Below are positions 1 through 8,665 of a stretch of DNA of 64,000 nucleotides, piece by piece. This stretch comes from Paenibacillus luteus (GTDB taxonomy: Bacteria > Bacillota > Bacilli > Paenibacillales > Paenibacillaceae): contig NZ_SKCD01000011.1 of assembly GCF_006542765.1 (NCBI RefSeq), positions 1 to 64,000 of the forward strand, given 5' to 3'. The translations under genes and the position numbers were made by a program. The first letter of the stretch is position 1. Every line of letters starts with the position of its first letter. Under the pieces are notes generated by a model. The model was not told the DNA's origin and made no database searches. It was given only the letters and a program-made list of their open reading frames with translations.

Positions 1-399
1 GAGTACTTTCACTTCTTGTTCTTTGACGCGAAGTTCTTTTTGTAGCTTTGTAGCTTGCTCAGCAACACCGCCATTGGCTTGCATACATGCATCTCGCCAA
101 GCTTCAACTTGCTCGACATACAATCCTTTCGAACGGCAGTATTCCGCTAACTCGATCTGGCTTAACGTCATGGTCTCCACAGCGATAGAGAACTTATCTC
201 GTGTACTCCATTTCTCAGTTCCCAATTCCCCAGCAGGCATTGCAAACCCTTGTGCCCGAGCTAACTTCTTCCACTTATACAGTGTTCCTTCAGATAGTCC
301 ACTATCCCTTGCGATCTGACTTACAGACTCATTGTTCGGAGGCATCATTCGTTGCAGTATCTTAAGCTTCATCTCTTTACTCGGTTTAGTCATTGTCAT
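1..399 (-). CDS. IS3-type transposase, N-terminal part (runs off the window)
   Basis: The minus strand is open from an ATG at 399 (a second in-frame ATG is at 393) to the window edge. The protein starts MTMTKPSKEMKLKILQRM and has a helix-turn-helix of the IS3 OrfA kind (residues about 20-45: SVSQIARDSGLSEGTLYKWKK). A second helical block follows, with the pattern AEYCRSKGLYVEQVEAWR seen in the longer OrfA proteins of some IS3 groups. The catalytic OrfB would lie outside the window. The terminal repeat of the element is probably in the GC-rich stretch near 440-480, but only one end is visible so it cannot be confirmed. Whether the copy is intact cannot be told. Confidence 0.8.
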   Translation of the reverse strand, partial: MTMTKPSKEMKLKILQRMMPPNNESVSQIARDSGLSEGTLYKWKKLARAQGFAMPAGELGTEKWSTRDKFSIAVETMTLSQIELAEYCRSKGLYVEQVEAWRDACMQANGGVAEQATKLQKELRVKEQEVKVL

Positions 400-585
400 C
401 CACCTTAGTCTCTCTTTCTATTCACTATACTTTCAAGAGAGGGGTACGACAACTAGTCTGACGCAGGGGGTTTCTACAACTATACCCCATTGCACCTAGG
501 TCAAGTGCATATGAATTCCTTCGTCAGTTCCCCATCTTCAGAAGTGAGTCGTCTTCACTCCGGGCTGCATATTTTACAACTAAAC

Positions 586-931
586 TTAGACATGAGTGGT
601 AAGTATATCTGTTAGAAAGGCCATACCCGCGGCTCCCAATACTTTGTTTAGCTTCTTGATCATTTTGTCCAGGTTATTTCCTTGCTGCCTTTTGGTGATC
701 GTATAAACTTTAACTTTATACTCCTTCACTTTTGCATCCGGCAGGACAAGATATTCTTTCCAAAGTCGAATCCCAGAAACTCGAAGCTTTCATCGAAGTA
801 CACCACTTTTGTTTTCTCAGGATGTATCTTCAGTTGAAGTTCTCCTTCTATAATGGTCTTGCCGCTTGATACAATTCATCAGCTTGTTTCCTTTGAATTA
901 CACAGGATCACTGGCACAGGACTACATATCG
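586..931 (-). pseudogene. Decayed group II intron reverse transcriptase/maturase fragment
   Basis: Read on the minus strand, this stretch gives pieces of an LtrA-like reverse transcriptase in more than one frame. RYVVLC matches the position after the catalytic YADD, which itself is missing. Then come ADELYQAARP, LQLKIHPEKTKVVYFDE and FEFLGFDF, and after a shift of frame near 765, EYLVLPDAKVKEYKVKVY and NNLDKMIKKLNKVLGAAG. That order matches the palm-to-thumb part of intron maturases. There are stops and at least two frameshifts, and no maturase C-terminus or HNH domain is present. It is a remnant without function. No intron RNA domain V was recognised beside it. Confidence 0.65.
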
Positions 932-987
932 AACTTTAGACCTTTGTCGTGGATGTAATCAGCCAGAGCCTTCATTCCACTAGAATT
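928..987 (-). pseudogene. Twenty-codon scrap of a GH27 alpha-galactosidase gene
   Basis: The minus strand encodes NSSGMKALADYIHDKGLKFD in one frame. This resembles the very conserved GMKALADYIHxKGLKFGIY segment of GH27 alpha-galactosidases. It breaks off directly at the start of the maturase remnant at about 930. Nothing else of the gene was recognised on either side, so this is debris of a rearrangement, not a gene. Confidence 0.45.
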
Positions 988-1199
988 TTGTTGAGGTCAG
1001 GCACTAGCCTCCCCTGCTCGTCTCTTTCCCTAAGGCTCTAATGTTTTTATTCCTCTCTGATGCATGATTTCCATACATATATCTTATTCTAATCATGTCC
1101 ACCTATCTATGCCTATAACTGGTTGATGCTTGTATATGGACATTTATTGCCTTGAATGATCTAGCCATGAATGGTCAAGTCTTTGACGGGCAAGGTAAA

Positions 1200-1249
1200 C
1201 AAAAAAAGGGCTCCACATATTAATCGTGCGTAATATGCAGAACCCTTTG
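1200..1249 (-). terminator. Terminator of the NmrA-like gene
   Basis: An imperfect hairpin (AAAGGG...CACATATTA pairing with TAATATG...CCCTTT) is followed on the minus strand by a run of T. It starts about 30 bp after the stop codon at 1280. Confidence 0.7.
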
Positions 1250-1279
1250 TATAGTTTTTGGGTAGTCACCGTTCAGGTA

Positions 1280-2188
1280 TTAGTTAGAGACGGGTGCGAA
1301 AAATCCATTCTGCACAGCTTGTTTCACCCACTCTGTGAGCGGAGTGCCCGGAGTGGCAGAACGAAGTTCATCGCTGACTTGCTCTGGTTTAGGTAATAAA
1401 TGAAAATGATTACTTAATCCAAGCCATTTGTATGAGTCCGCCAGACCTTCTGCTGTTTCCTTACCCAGCATCGGAGATAATGCTTCATTGAATACTTCCA
1501 CAGGAAGAGAGTAAAATTTTATCTTTCGATTCAATACGATGCTAAACTGTTCAGCCAGTTGATTCCCGCTCAGCGCCTCAGGTCCTACGATAGGCAACGC
1601 TTGCCCTGCCAGTTCTGTGTGTTTAAGTGCATGTACACTGTAAGTAGCCGCATCTTCCATACTGATCCATGCGACTGGAGAATCGGCTGGTACAGGATAA
1701 GCCAGTGTTTGATTGTCTACAACGCCGGGGATAAGGAAGTTTTCCATATAAAATGTAGGTTGAAGGATGATAAACGGAACGCCACTTTGCTTCAAATAAG
1801 CAATCGATTCCCTCTTGATATCATAAGCAGCAACACCAGTAACTTCATCTGTAAAGAAACCGCTGGTATTAAAAACGAGAAGCTTAACATTAGCTGCTTT
1901 GGCAGCATCTACGGTATTGCGGATGAATTGTCGATTACGCTCTAAATCGTAGTCCACCGGCATCAATAGAAACACTTTGCTGACACCTTGATGAGCTGGA
2001 ATGAGGCTCGCTGCATCGGTTAGATCTCCAACAAAGGCGGTAATGCCTTGTTCTTGAAGCTGGGCAGCCTTGTCCGAATTTCTTACTATTGTATGAACAG
2101 CATATCCTTCTTTCACAAGCTTGCTAGCAACTGCCCCTCCTTGTACGCCACCAGCTCCATAAACTAATATTCTATCCTTTATTTCCAT
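1280..2188 (-). CDS. NmrA-like NAD(P)-binding oxidoreductase
   Basis: A 302-residue atypical short-chain dehydrogenase of the NmrA/quinone oxidoreductase 2 group. The N-terminus has the Rossmann glycine motif GAGGVQGG at residues 11-18, followed by the IVRN strand end that contacts the nucleotide phosphate. The middle carries the substrate domain (LQPTFYMENFL). The family contains NAD(P)H-dependent quinone reductases and redox-sensing regulators, and the substrate cannot be told from sequence. The gene is divergent from an HxlR regulator 132 bp away, a layout typical of HxlR-controlled oxidoreductases that answer to electrophile or quinone stress. It has its own terminator. Confidence 0.85.
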   Translation of the reverse strand: MEIKDRILVYGAGGVQGGAVASKLVKEGYAVHTIVRNSDKAAQLQEQGITAFVGDLTDAASLIPAHQGVSKVFLLMPVDYDLERNRQFIRNTVDAAKAANVKLLVFNTSGFFTDEVTGVAAYDIKRESIAYLKQSGVPFIILQPTFYMENFLIPGVVDNQTLAYPVPADSPVAWISMEDAATYSVHALKHTELAGQALPIVGPEALSGNQLAEQFSIVLNRKIKFYSLPVEVFNEALSPMLGKETAEGLADSYKWLGLSNHFHLLPKPEQVSDELRSATPGTPLTEWVKQAVQNGFFAPVSN

Positions 2189-2289
2189 CTCATCGTCATC
2201 CTTTCATTTACTAAAAGTAATTTTGTGATTATAGTTATATATTAAAGACTTAAACTCATTTATGTAAGTACGCACATCATTGATATATA

Positions 2290-2305
2290 GTATCCCTAAG
2301 GATAC
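2290..2305. promoter_or_regulatory. Inverted repeat in the HxlR/NmrA divergent promoter
   Basis: GTATCC-CTAA-GGATAC is a perfect 6-4-6 inverted repeat 15 bp before the HxlR start codon, just before its AAGGAGG ribosome site. It is placed where autorepression by HxlR, or an mRNA leader hairpin, could act. The assignment to HxlR is by position only. Confidence 0.45.
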
Positions 2306-2320
2306 CTAAAAGGAGGGACC

Positions 2321-2665
2321 ATGTTGGACACACAAGACTCAAATTGCTCACAATGTCCGGTTGAATATACGGTCAATATGGTCGGGGGCAAGTATAAATT
2401 GCTCATTTTACACAAGCTTTCGATTTTTGGCGTAAGACGGTTTAATGAATTAAGAAAAGAATTTCCCAATATTACGCAGCGTACACTCACTCGCCAACTG
2501 CGTGAGCTTGAAAGCGATGGGCTGGTGAACCGACTAGTCTATTCTGAAATCCCACCCAAAGTAGAGTATTCTCTGTCCGATACCGGTAAGAGCCTTCACT
2601 CGATACTTCATCATATGGAGAAATGGGGCTTGAACCATATCGAAAATAATCCTAAAAAATCCTGA
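2321..2665 (+). CDS. HxlR-family transcriptional regulator
   Basis: A 114-residue winged-helix regulator of the HxlR family, usual length. The core GGKYKLLILHKL...RFNELRKEFPNITQRTLTRQLRELESDGLV (residues about 23-70) and the wing VEYSLSDTGKSL are typical. Two N-terminal cysteines (Cys9, Cys12) precede the HTH. In relatives such as YodB a cysteine at this place senses quinones and diamide, so a thiol switch is plausible. The ATG has a strong AAGGAGG site 7 bp upstream. It is divergent from the NmrA-like oxidoreductase, its likely target. Confidence 0.9.
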   Translation: MLDTQDSNCSQCPVEYTVNMVGGKYKLLILHKLSIFGVRRFNELRKEFPNITQRTLTRQLRELESDGLVNRLVYSEIPPKVEYSLSDTGKSLHSILHHMEKWGLNHIENNPKKS

Positions 2666-2833
2666 TAACCAAATTTTTCAGAAAAGATAAGAACGACCTC
2701 AGATTTATAGCGAACAACCAAAGGAATTGTAATGAATATAGTCTGTTCAGAAAAAAAATTCTGGACAGACTATTAAAGTTTTGAAATATTTAATTATTGC
2801 GATTTCTTTGTTTTGTAAGCTTGAACTAGCTTA

Positions 2834-3379
2834 TTATTTCACAAAATGCTCGGTAGAAATTACATTGGCATAGATACCGTTAAGTGCACCGACAAACGCA
2901 TAATGAACTTGTTCAGCAGTAACGTCCTTACCCTCATAAGATAAGTCACGTGTCGCACATGCATCTTCAATAAGTGTAGCTTCAAAACCTAAATCCACTG
3001 CTGCTCTTACTGTTGCATCAATACACATATGTGTCATCATACCAACAACAACGACCTTGGTAACGCCCCTTTCCTTTAATTTACTTTCCAAATCCGTATT
3101 TAAAAAGCTGTTAGGGAAATGTTTAATGATGATACTTTCATTTTGCAAAGGCTGAACCGTTTCATGTATTTCAGCACCCTCTGTGTCTGGAAGGAAGAAT
3201 CCAATTGCTGGATTTGCTGCGATATGTTGAATATGAAAAATGTTATCCTTATTGTTCTGTCTAAACCACTTAAGAACTTTAGCAGCATTCGCAGCCGCTT
3301 TATCGGGATTGACCAATTCCATGTTTCCATTCGGGAAATAGTCATTTTGAATATCGATAATAATTAACGCTGTGCTCAT
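2834..3379 (-). CDS. Isochorismatase-like cysteine hydrolase
   Basis: A 181-residue hydrolase of the isochorismatase/nicotinamidase superfamily. The catalytic triad can be read: Asp9 in IIIDIQNDYF, Lys86 in IIIKHFPNSF and Cys119 in THMCIDATVRAA. The conserved cis-peptide region VVVGMMTH precedes the cysteine. The start at 3379 is preferred over one seven codons upstream because GGTGGAG lies just before it and the protein then begins with the first beta strand. The substrate is unknown; family members hydrolyse nicotinamide, isochorismate or small amides. It is divergent from an AsnC/Lrp-type regulator. Confidence 0.88.
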   Translation of the reverse strand: MSTALIIIDIQNDYFPNGNMELVNPDKAAANAAKVLKWFRQNNKDNIFHIQHIAANPAIGFFLPDTEGAEIHETVQPLQNESIIIKHFPNSFLNTDLESKLKERGVTKVVVVGMMTHMCIDATVRAAVDLGFEATLIEDACATRDLSYEGKDVTAEQVHYAFVGALNGIYANVISTEHFVK

Positions 3380-3496
3380 TTTCTCCACCTCAACTATCAT
3401 ATTTTGTTACATTAAAATCATAAATCATATGTTGATTTCTATCGATAACTTGATGAAATGCTTTACTACCAAATGCTTTCATGCTGAAAGGAGTTT

Positions 3497-3943
3497 ATGA
3501 TGGAGCTTGATAACATTGATTTTCAGATCCTGCGGTTATTAACCGAGAATTCACGTATTCAGTGGAAAGACTTAGGTGAACAAATCCATATGACGGGACA
3601 GGCGGTAGGGAATCGTATTAAAAAACTTGAGGATAGTGGCGTAATTAAAGCCTACTCGCTAATAGTCGATGAAATGAAAGTAGGACTTTCTTATACCGCA
3701 TTTATCCTTATTTATATGAAAACATCCAATCATAATTCGTTCATACAATTTATTAATGAACAAAATGAGGTAGTTGAAGCTCACCGGATATCAGGAGAAG
3801 GCTGTTACCATCTAAAAGTAAAAATTAATTCTCAAGAAAAATTGAATCTTTTTCTAAATGAAATTCTTGCGTATGGGAACTATAGTGTAAACTTATCCAT
3901 AAATGAAATTAAACAACGTAATCCATTGACTGCCACAATATAA
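3497..3943 (+). CDS. Lrp/AsnC-family transcriptional regulator
   Basis: A 148-residue feast/famine regulator. The N-terminal winged HTH (LDNIDFQILRLLTENSRIQWKDLGEQIHMTGQAVGNRIKKLEDSGVIKAYS, residues 3-53) is followed by a RAM-like ligand domain with AHRISGEGCYHLKVKINSQEKLNLFLNEIL. AAAGGAG sits before the ATG; a second ATG one codon later could also serve. It diverges from the cysteine hydrolase 117 bp away and probably controls it. The ligand is unknown. Confidence 0.88.
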   Translation: MMELDNIDFQILRLLTENSRIQWKDLGEQIHMTGQAVGNRIKKLEDSGVIKAYSLIVDEMKVGLSYTAFILIYMKTSNHNSFIQFINEQNEVVEAHRISGEGCYHLKVKINSQEKLNLFLNEILAYGNYSVNLSINEIKQRNPLTATI

Positions 3944-4114
3944 TGAAGTATGACTCGGCATACTAGTCGGCCTCATAAGAATGAACTTCTATTTCCGATT
4001 CGAAATCTAGGGTACAAATATTGGTATTCATTCGGCTTTTATCTTTCGTTTTGGGTGCATAACAAAAGCTAGAACTTCTTATATTTTTCATTTTCTTTGC
4101 GAAATAAAAAGCTG

Positions 4115-4172
4115 TTGACAAAAAAAATGTTAGCATATAACATACGTTTATCAAGTTTAGTTCACTTAACTT
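4115..4172 (+). promoter_or_regulatory. Promoter and likely operator of the marR-MFS operon
   Basis: TTGACA (4115-4120), a 17-bp spacer and TAACAT (4138-4143) form a good sigma-A promoter. Just downstream, AAGTTTAGTTCACTTAACTT (4153-4172) is a 20-bp dyad with 16 of 20 positions symmetric. It covers the expected transcription start, which fits autorepression by the MarR protein. Confidence 0.65.
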
Positions 4173-4200
4173 AACTTATCTTATTAGCAAGGAGAATATT

Positions 4201-4653
4201 ATGCTTTCAGATTATCAAAAAATGTATAAAGAGCTAACTGTCGTTTTAAGTGAATATTACTTGAATTATCTTTTGTACAATAAAAACGCTCAAAAGTTCA
4301 ACGATTATCATTTAACAACACAGCAAGATGCGTTTTTATTTTTTATGAAGGACAATCCACGCATCACAGCAAATGAAATCGCCAAGAAATTTGCGATTTC
4401 TAAAAGTGCTGTGAGCCAAGTATTATCGAAGCTCGAAGCACAAAACTTTATCAAGCGCGAGGCCAACCCAAATAAACATCGCGAGTTTTTCATCAGATTA
4501 GCAGAGAAAGGTCTTGATTATCAGGCATTAAGCGAAGAAGCAGATAAAGAATTTATGGAGAAGCACTTCGCTGACATTGATCTAGAACAATTGGAGAATG
4601 TATTACGAACAATGAAGAAAGTGAATGTATCCATTTCACCCCCCAACATATAG
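4201..4653 (+). CDS. MarR-family transcriptional regulator
   Basis: A 150-residue MarR protein. The winged HTH reads TTQQDAFLFFMKDNPRITANEIAKKFAISKSAVSQVLSKLEAQNFIKREANPNKHREFFIRLAEKG (residues about 39-103), with the usual dimerising helices at both ends. An AAGGAG site precedes the ATG. It is the first gene of a pair with an MFS efflux pump 41 bp downstream, the classic layout of a ligand-released repressor of a drug exporter. Confidence 0.9.
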   Translation: MLSDYQKMYKELTVVLSEYYLNYLLYNKNAQKFNDYHLTTQQDAFLFFMKDNPRITANEIAKKFAISKSAVSQVLSKLEAQNFIKREANPNKHREFFIRLAEKGLDYQALSEEADKEFMEKHFADIDLEQLENVLRTMKKVNVSISPPNI

Positions 4654-4694
4654 GACGGTGAATTGTTTTACAATTAATTTAGAGGGAATCAATT

Positions 4695-5873
4695 ATGAAT
4701 CGAAAAGAAAAAATATCTATCGCCCTTGCATTATCTAGTTTATTTATTGCTTATGTAGGGATGGGACTTGCCGCACCGGTTATGCCATCGATTGCGAAGG
4801 ATCTAAGATTAAGTGGTGCCGTTGTTGGTTACTTGTTCGCAGCGATGGCCTTTGCACAGTTTCTGGCCTCCCCTTTTACAGGTGTATGGGTCGATTCAAT
4901 CGGACGTAAAAAAATGATGGTCATCGGCCTTTTGATATTTTCATTTTCAGAGGTACTGTTTGGCTTTTCAAATGAAATGTGGCTATTATTTGTGAGCCGT
5001 TTCCTTGGCGGTGTAGGCGCGGCCTTCATTATGCCAGCTGTAGTTACGTATATTGCCGATAAAACTACGCTAGCAAATCGTGCAAAAGGGCTAGGCTACC
5101 AATCGGCTGCGATTAGTTTAGGATTTATAATTGGACCAGGAGTCGGCGGATTTATTGCAGAGTTTGGGATACGCGTACCGTTCTTCTTTGCTGCTGCCAT
5201 ATCATTTATTACTGCCATTGTTATTTTCTTTCTATTAGAGGAATCTATACCAACAGACCAACTGCAAAAAAATCGCGAATCCGCTGTACGACCAAAGTTT
5301 ATTCAAGAGTTTAAAAAATCTTTTCAGCCACAGTACTTCACCCCACTACTGGTCGTGTTCGTACTAGCATTCGGACTCGCCGTTTATGAAATGATGTTTA
5401 GCTTATTTGTCGATGAAAAGTTTGGCTTTACCGTCCGTGATATTTCAATCATTATTACGATTGGTTCAATAGCTGGAGTTGTCTCTCAAATTTTATTCTT
5501 TGGAAAGTTAGTCAATGCCATTGGGGAACGAATGCTAATTAATTTAACCTTACTCTCTTCTGCTATATTTATCTTTATTACGATTTTAATAGACGGTTAC
5601 TGGACGATGATTGTCATTACGAGTATTGTATTCTTCTCTGGTGATATTTTACGTCCTGCTGTGACATCCTTTTTATCAAAACTAGCAGGGGAAAACCAAG
5701 GGTATATTGCAGGTATGAATTCTGCATACACAAGCTTCGGCATCATACTAGGACCAATTATTGGCGGTATTTTATTTGATACCAACATCGATATGCCGTA
5801 TGCATTTGCGGCAATTGTGCTTGCCATCGCGTTTGTCATTTCAAGCATAAAATTAAAGAAGCCTCACCATTAA
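4695..5873 (+). CDS. MFS drug-efflux transporter
   Basis: A 392-residue, 12-helix major facilitator. The loop 2-3 motif appears as GVWVDSIGRKKMM (residues about 64-76), and the antiporter-type motif C region reads AISLGFIIGPGVGGFIAEFGIR, which marks proton-coupled exporters of the DHA1 group. It resembles the Bacillus YttB/YitG kind. It is co-transcribed with the preceding MarR regulator. Substrates are unknown. A short GC-rich hairpin (GTCCCC-TTT-GGGGAC) follows at 5891-5905 but lacks a T tract. Confidence 0.88.
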   Translation: MNRKEKISIALALSSLFIAYVGMGLAAPVMPSIAKDLRLSGAVVGYLFAAMAFAQFLASPFTGVWVDSIGRKKMMVIGLLIFSFSEVLFGFSNEMWLLFVSRFLGGVGAAFIMPAVVTYIADKTTLANRAKGLGYQSAAISLGFIIGPGVGGFIAEFGIRVPFFFAAAISFITAIVIFFLLEESIPTDQLQKNRESAVRPKFIQEFKKSFQPQYFTPLLVVFVLAFGLAVYEMMFSLFVDEKFGFTVRDISIIITIGSIAGVVSQILFFGKLVNAIGERMLINLTLLSSAIFIFITILIDGYWTMIVITSIVFFSGDILRPAVTSFLSKLAGENQGYIAGMNSAYTSFGIILGPIIGGILFDTNIDMPYAFAAIVLAIAFVISSIKLKKPHH

Positions 5874-6074
5874 ATCTTGTTACTACTTAGGTCCCCTTTG
5901 GGGACTTCAAGACCTATACTTCCGGTCCGAGGTAACGATATAAGTAATATGCGAACACTCTGCCCTAGTGTGAGATATGAGAATCTTCCATACTTCGGAC
6001 TCCGTCTTTTCACCACACATCATACAATGTTACTTTTATTGTCTTCCTTTGCTCCTGATCGATGGGAATTTAGT
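5874..6074. other. Convergent intergenic region
   Basis: Between the MFS gene and the oppositely oriented EamA gene there is only the GTCCCC/GGGGAC hairpin at 5891-5905. It may serve as a weak terminator. No gene is seen. Confidence 0.4.
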
Positions 6075-6932
6075 TTAGACTGAAACTTCTTTCACCTGAC
6101 GCTGCTTCATAACAGATAGCCCTGTGCAGCCCACAATAATAAGAAACCCCCCAATAAACGTAATTACGTCTGGAATTTCGCGCCAAAACCAAAGGCCAAA
6201 CAGAACATTCATTAGTAATCCTGAATAACTAATCATTTGGACAACTACGGCGTTCTCATGGGTGAAGGCTTTCGTAAGAAAAATTTGTCCCAGTAGTGAG
6301 ACAACCCCAATGGCAAACAAATATGTAATGTCAACCCAACTTGGAATGACGAACGAATGCCACATAAATGGAATGGCGATAAGCATAGAAGTAGCAACAA
6401 AATAAAACACAATTTCATAGGAAGGATGTGACTTGCTTAAATAACGAATCGAGATACTTGCAGCTGCTGAGCATAACGCACCTAGTAAGCCTACAAGAGC
6501 GATCAGTGAAAAGCTTGAATATTGAATGGGATTAACTAGGCATATCGCTCCAATAAAGGTAAGAGCAAGCAGCCATCCAGCGCTTCCAGATATCCGTTCC
6601 TTCAGAATAAGTCCAGATAATAAAATTACAAATACTGGAGACGTCTGTGCCAAAATACTCGCATCAGACAACGGCATTTTGGACAGCGTATAAAAAAAAG
6701 CGAGCATGTATAATCCACCCATTAAACCCCTGATAACAAGCATGGGAATACCATTGCGGGAAAAACTCATCCTGCTGTAATGCATAAAGAAGAGAATTAA
6801 TATGGTTCCAATCAGTCCCCGAAAGAAGGCGATTTCTGCTGCTGGAATATGATTACTAACCGCTTTCACAAGTACATTCATGACACTGAACACTGACGCA
6901 GAAAGTAACGCAAAGACCACACCATTTTTCAT
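6075..6932 (-). CDS. EamA/DMT-family exporter
   Basis: A 285-residue drug/metabolite transporter with ten predicted helices in two EamA repeats (the first from GVVFALLSASVFSVMNVLVKAV, the second from ALVGLLGALCSAAASISIRYLS). The start at 6932 is chosen because AAAGGAG lies just upstream; an in-frame ATG 22 codons earlier overlaps the previous gene. It lies 43 bp after the last gene of a nickel/opine-metallophore-type ABC importer and on the same strand, so it is probably the operon's sixth gene. In Pseudomonas the metallophore pseudopaline leaves the cell through an EamA protein encoded beside the importer. By analogy it could export a metal chelator, but no metallophore synthesis genes are seen here. 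Confidence 0.85.
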   Translation of the reverse strand: MKNGVVFALLSASVFSVMNVLVKAVSNHIPAAEIAFFRGLIGTILILFFMHYSRMSFSRNGIPMLVIRGLMGGLYMLAFFYTLSKMPLSDASILAQTSPVFVILLSGLILKERISGSAGWLLALTFIGAICLVNPIQYSSFSLIALVGLLGALCSAAASISIRYLSKSHPSYEIVFYFVATSMLIAIPFMWHSFVIPSWVDITYLFAIGVVSLLGQIFLTKAFTHENAVVVQMISYSGLLMNVLFGLWFWREIPDVITFIGGFLIIVGCTGLSVMKQRQVKEVSV

Positions 6933-6975
6933 GTTTTTCTCCTTTAAGCCAATGAATAGAATGTATTCAAATAAA

Positions 6976-7761
6976 TTATGAATATTGAGAAGCTGCAATC
7001 AGCATGCGTGTATATATATGGCGCTCTTCACTCCATATGGCTGAGCTCTCAAATTGGTCCACAATTCGGCCTTCGTGCATGACTAACATACGATTGCTCA
7101 TGTGTTGTACAGCGGCTAGATCGTGTGAGATAAAAAAGATAGACATTCCTAATTGCCGTTGCAAGCCTTTCAGCAACTTCAGAATCTGTGCTTGGGTTGT
7201 CACGTCAAGACTCGATGTGGGTTCATCACAGATTAGCAACGCAGGGTTTAAGCTGATACCACGAGCAATACAAATACGCTGGCGCTGACCTCCGCTTAGC
7301 TCGTGAGGGAATCGATCCATATGCTCATTCTTTAAGCCAACCATTTGTAACAAGTGCAACGCTCTTTCTCTTCGACCAAGCTTCCTCGTAGGATCATATG
7401 GAGGAATGAAGCTTGGGTAATTATCTAATGGTTCAATAACAGAGCGCCATACAGGCAAACGATCGTTTAGAGAAGCTGTAGAGTCTTGAAATATGACCTG
7501 AATATCCTTACGCATCCTTCGTAACTCTCGCTTCTTTGCAGCGTTTAGACTGCGTCCCTGTAAATAGACTTCCCCATGATTCGGACTCTCCAAAGCAAGC
7601 AGGAGACGAACAAGCGTGCTTTTCCCGCTACCGCTTTCTCCAACCAATCCCACGCATTCACCTTGTCTAATAACAAAAGACAGTTCCTCCACAGCATTAA
7701 GTGCTTTGCCATTTCGCTTGTAGCTCTTCAGCAATTGCCGTGCTTCCAGAAGTTCATTCAC
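6976..7761 (-). CDS. ABC importer ATPase, NikE/CntF type
   Basis: An ABC ATPase of the nickel/oligopeptide class, about 261 residues. Walker A GESGSGKST, the Q-loop VIFQDSTASLN, the signature ELSGGQRQR, Walker B LLICDEPTSSLD and the switch His in FFISHDL are all present. The GTG at 7761 is preferred: GAGAGGTG lies 8 bp before it and it overlaps the stop of the upstream ATPase gene. It is the fifth gene of an importer operon (binding protein, two permeases, two ATPases) and pairs with the next ATPase to power it. Confidence 0.88.
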   Translation of the reverse strand: MNELLEARQLLKSYKRNGKALNAVEELSFVIRQGECVGLVGESGSGKSTLVRLLLALESPNHGEVYLQGRSLNAAKKRELRRMRKDIQVIFQDSTASLNDRLPVWRSVIEPLDNYPSFIPPYDPTRKLGRRERALHLLQMVGLKNEHMDRFPHELSGGQRQRICIARGISLNPALLICDEPTSSLDVTTQAQILKLLKGLQRQLGMSIFFISHDLAAVQHMSNRMLVMHEGRIVDQFESSAIWSEERHIYTRMLIAASQYS

Positions 7762-8665
7762 TAAACAGACACCTCTCAGTAGCAAACGACATAACCTCTT
7801 CTAGCTCACCTGGTGGAATCAACCTTGGACAAGCAGCAAATAACTCACGAGTGTAAGGATCATCAGGCCGTTCTCTTACCCGTGAGGTTATGCCTGATTC
7901 AACAACTCGGCCTCTTCTCATCACCGCAAGCTCGTTTGCTCTTCCCCATACTTGCCGCAAATCATGAGTTATAAAAAGAACTGCACAGCCCGTCTCAGCC
8001 TGAAGTTCTATAATCAAATCCATTATTTTCTTACTGTTCAGCACATCAAGGGCAGTCGTCGGTTCATCTGCAATTAATAATGATGGTTTAAGCATTAACG
8101 CAGCAGCAAGTGCAATTCGTTGACGCTGTCCACCACTCAGTTGGAAGGGATAGCTGCTGTACGCGTGCTCAGCGGGCACATCAACCCGATTCAACCAGCT
8201 TAATACCACTTGCTTCGCCTCTCTTCTTGATAAAGGTTCATGTGTTCGAACAATTTCGATCAGTTGTGAACCTATTGTGAGATAGGGAGTGAAGCTGCTT
8301 TGATAGTCTTGGAATACCCAACCGATATGTTTGCCACGAAGCTGTTTCCATTGCCTCTCCTTCAACTTCATTAGATCATAATCATTAAATACAATTTCTC
8401 CTGACACTTTGAGCGTATTCGGCAGCAATCCGGCAATCGCAGAGGCAGTCAAGCTTTTACCGCTGCCGCTTTCCCCTATTAAGGCAAGCATTTCTCCCTC
8501 ACGGAGCTCTAGCGAAACTTCATGCACTAGCACATCTTGTCTATTAATAGTTGTCTCAATCTGCAGTTGCCTTACGCTCAGAACAACCTTTGCAGCACTC
8601 TGCTGTAAAGAATAGGTTAGCTTGAGATCGTTTCTGTACACTAAACTACGATTAACAGCTACCAT
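7754..8665 (-). CDS. ABC importer ATPase, NikD/CntD type
   Basis: An approximately 303-residue nucleotide-binding subunit of the nickel/dipeptide class. Walker A GESGSGKSL, Q-loop WVFQDYQSSF, signature QLSGGQRQR, Walker B LLIADEPTTALD and FITHDL are intact. The C-terminal extension DDPYTRELFAACPRL is the hallmark tail of Opp/Dpp/Nik ATPases. The ATG at 8665 overlaps the TGA of the permease gene, and an in-frame GTG precedes it by one codon. It acts with the NikE-type ATPase as a heterodimer. Confidence 0.88.
   Translation of the reverse strand: MVAVNRSLVYRNDLKLTYSLQQSAAKVVLSVRQLQIETTINRQDVLVHEVSLELREGEMLALIGESGSGKSLTASAIAGLLPNTLKVSGEIVFNDYDLMKLKERQWKQLRGKHIGWVFQDYQSSFTPYLTIGSQLIEIVRTHEPLSRREAKQVVLSWLNRVDVPAEHAYSSYPFQLSGGQRQRIALAAALMLKPSLLIADEPTTALDVLNSKKIMDLIIELQAETGCAVLFITHDLRQVWGRANELAVMRRGRVVESGITSRVRERPDDPYTRELFAACPRLIPPGELEEVMSFATERCLFSE

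Noticed and set aside
23..319. 98-codon plus-strand frame at the left edge
   Set aside because: It lies opposite the IS3-type transposase, which has the recognisable HTH; the plus-strand product has no features.
3955..3972. ATGACTC near 3953 as another regulon dyad
   Set aside because: The right half does not match GAGYYAT and no -10 lies at the right distance for a gene.
3963..4154. 63-codon minus-strand frame between the AsnC and MarR genes
   Set aside because: It covers the marR promoter, lacks a ribosome site and its product has no features.
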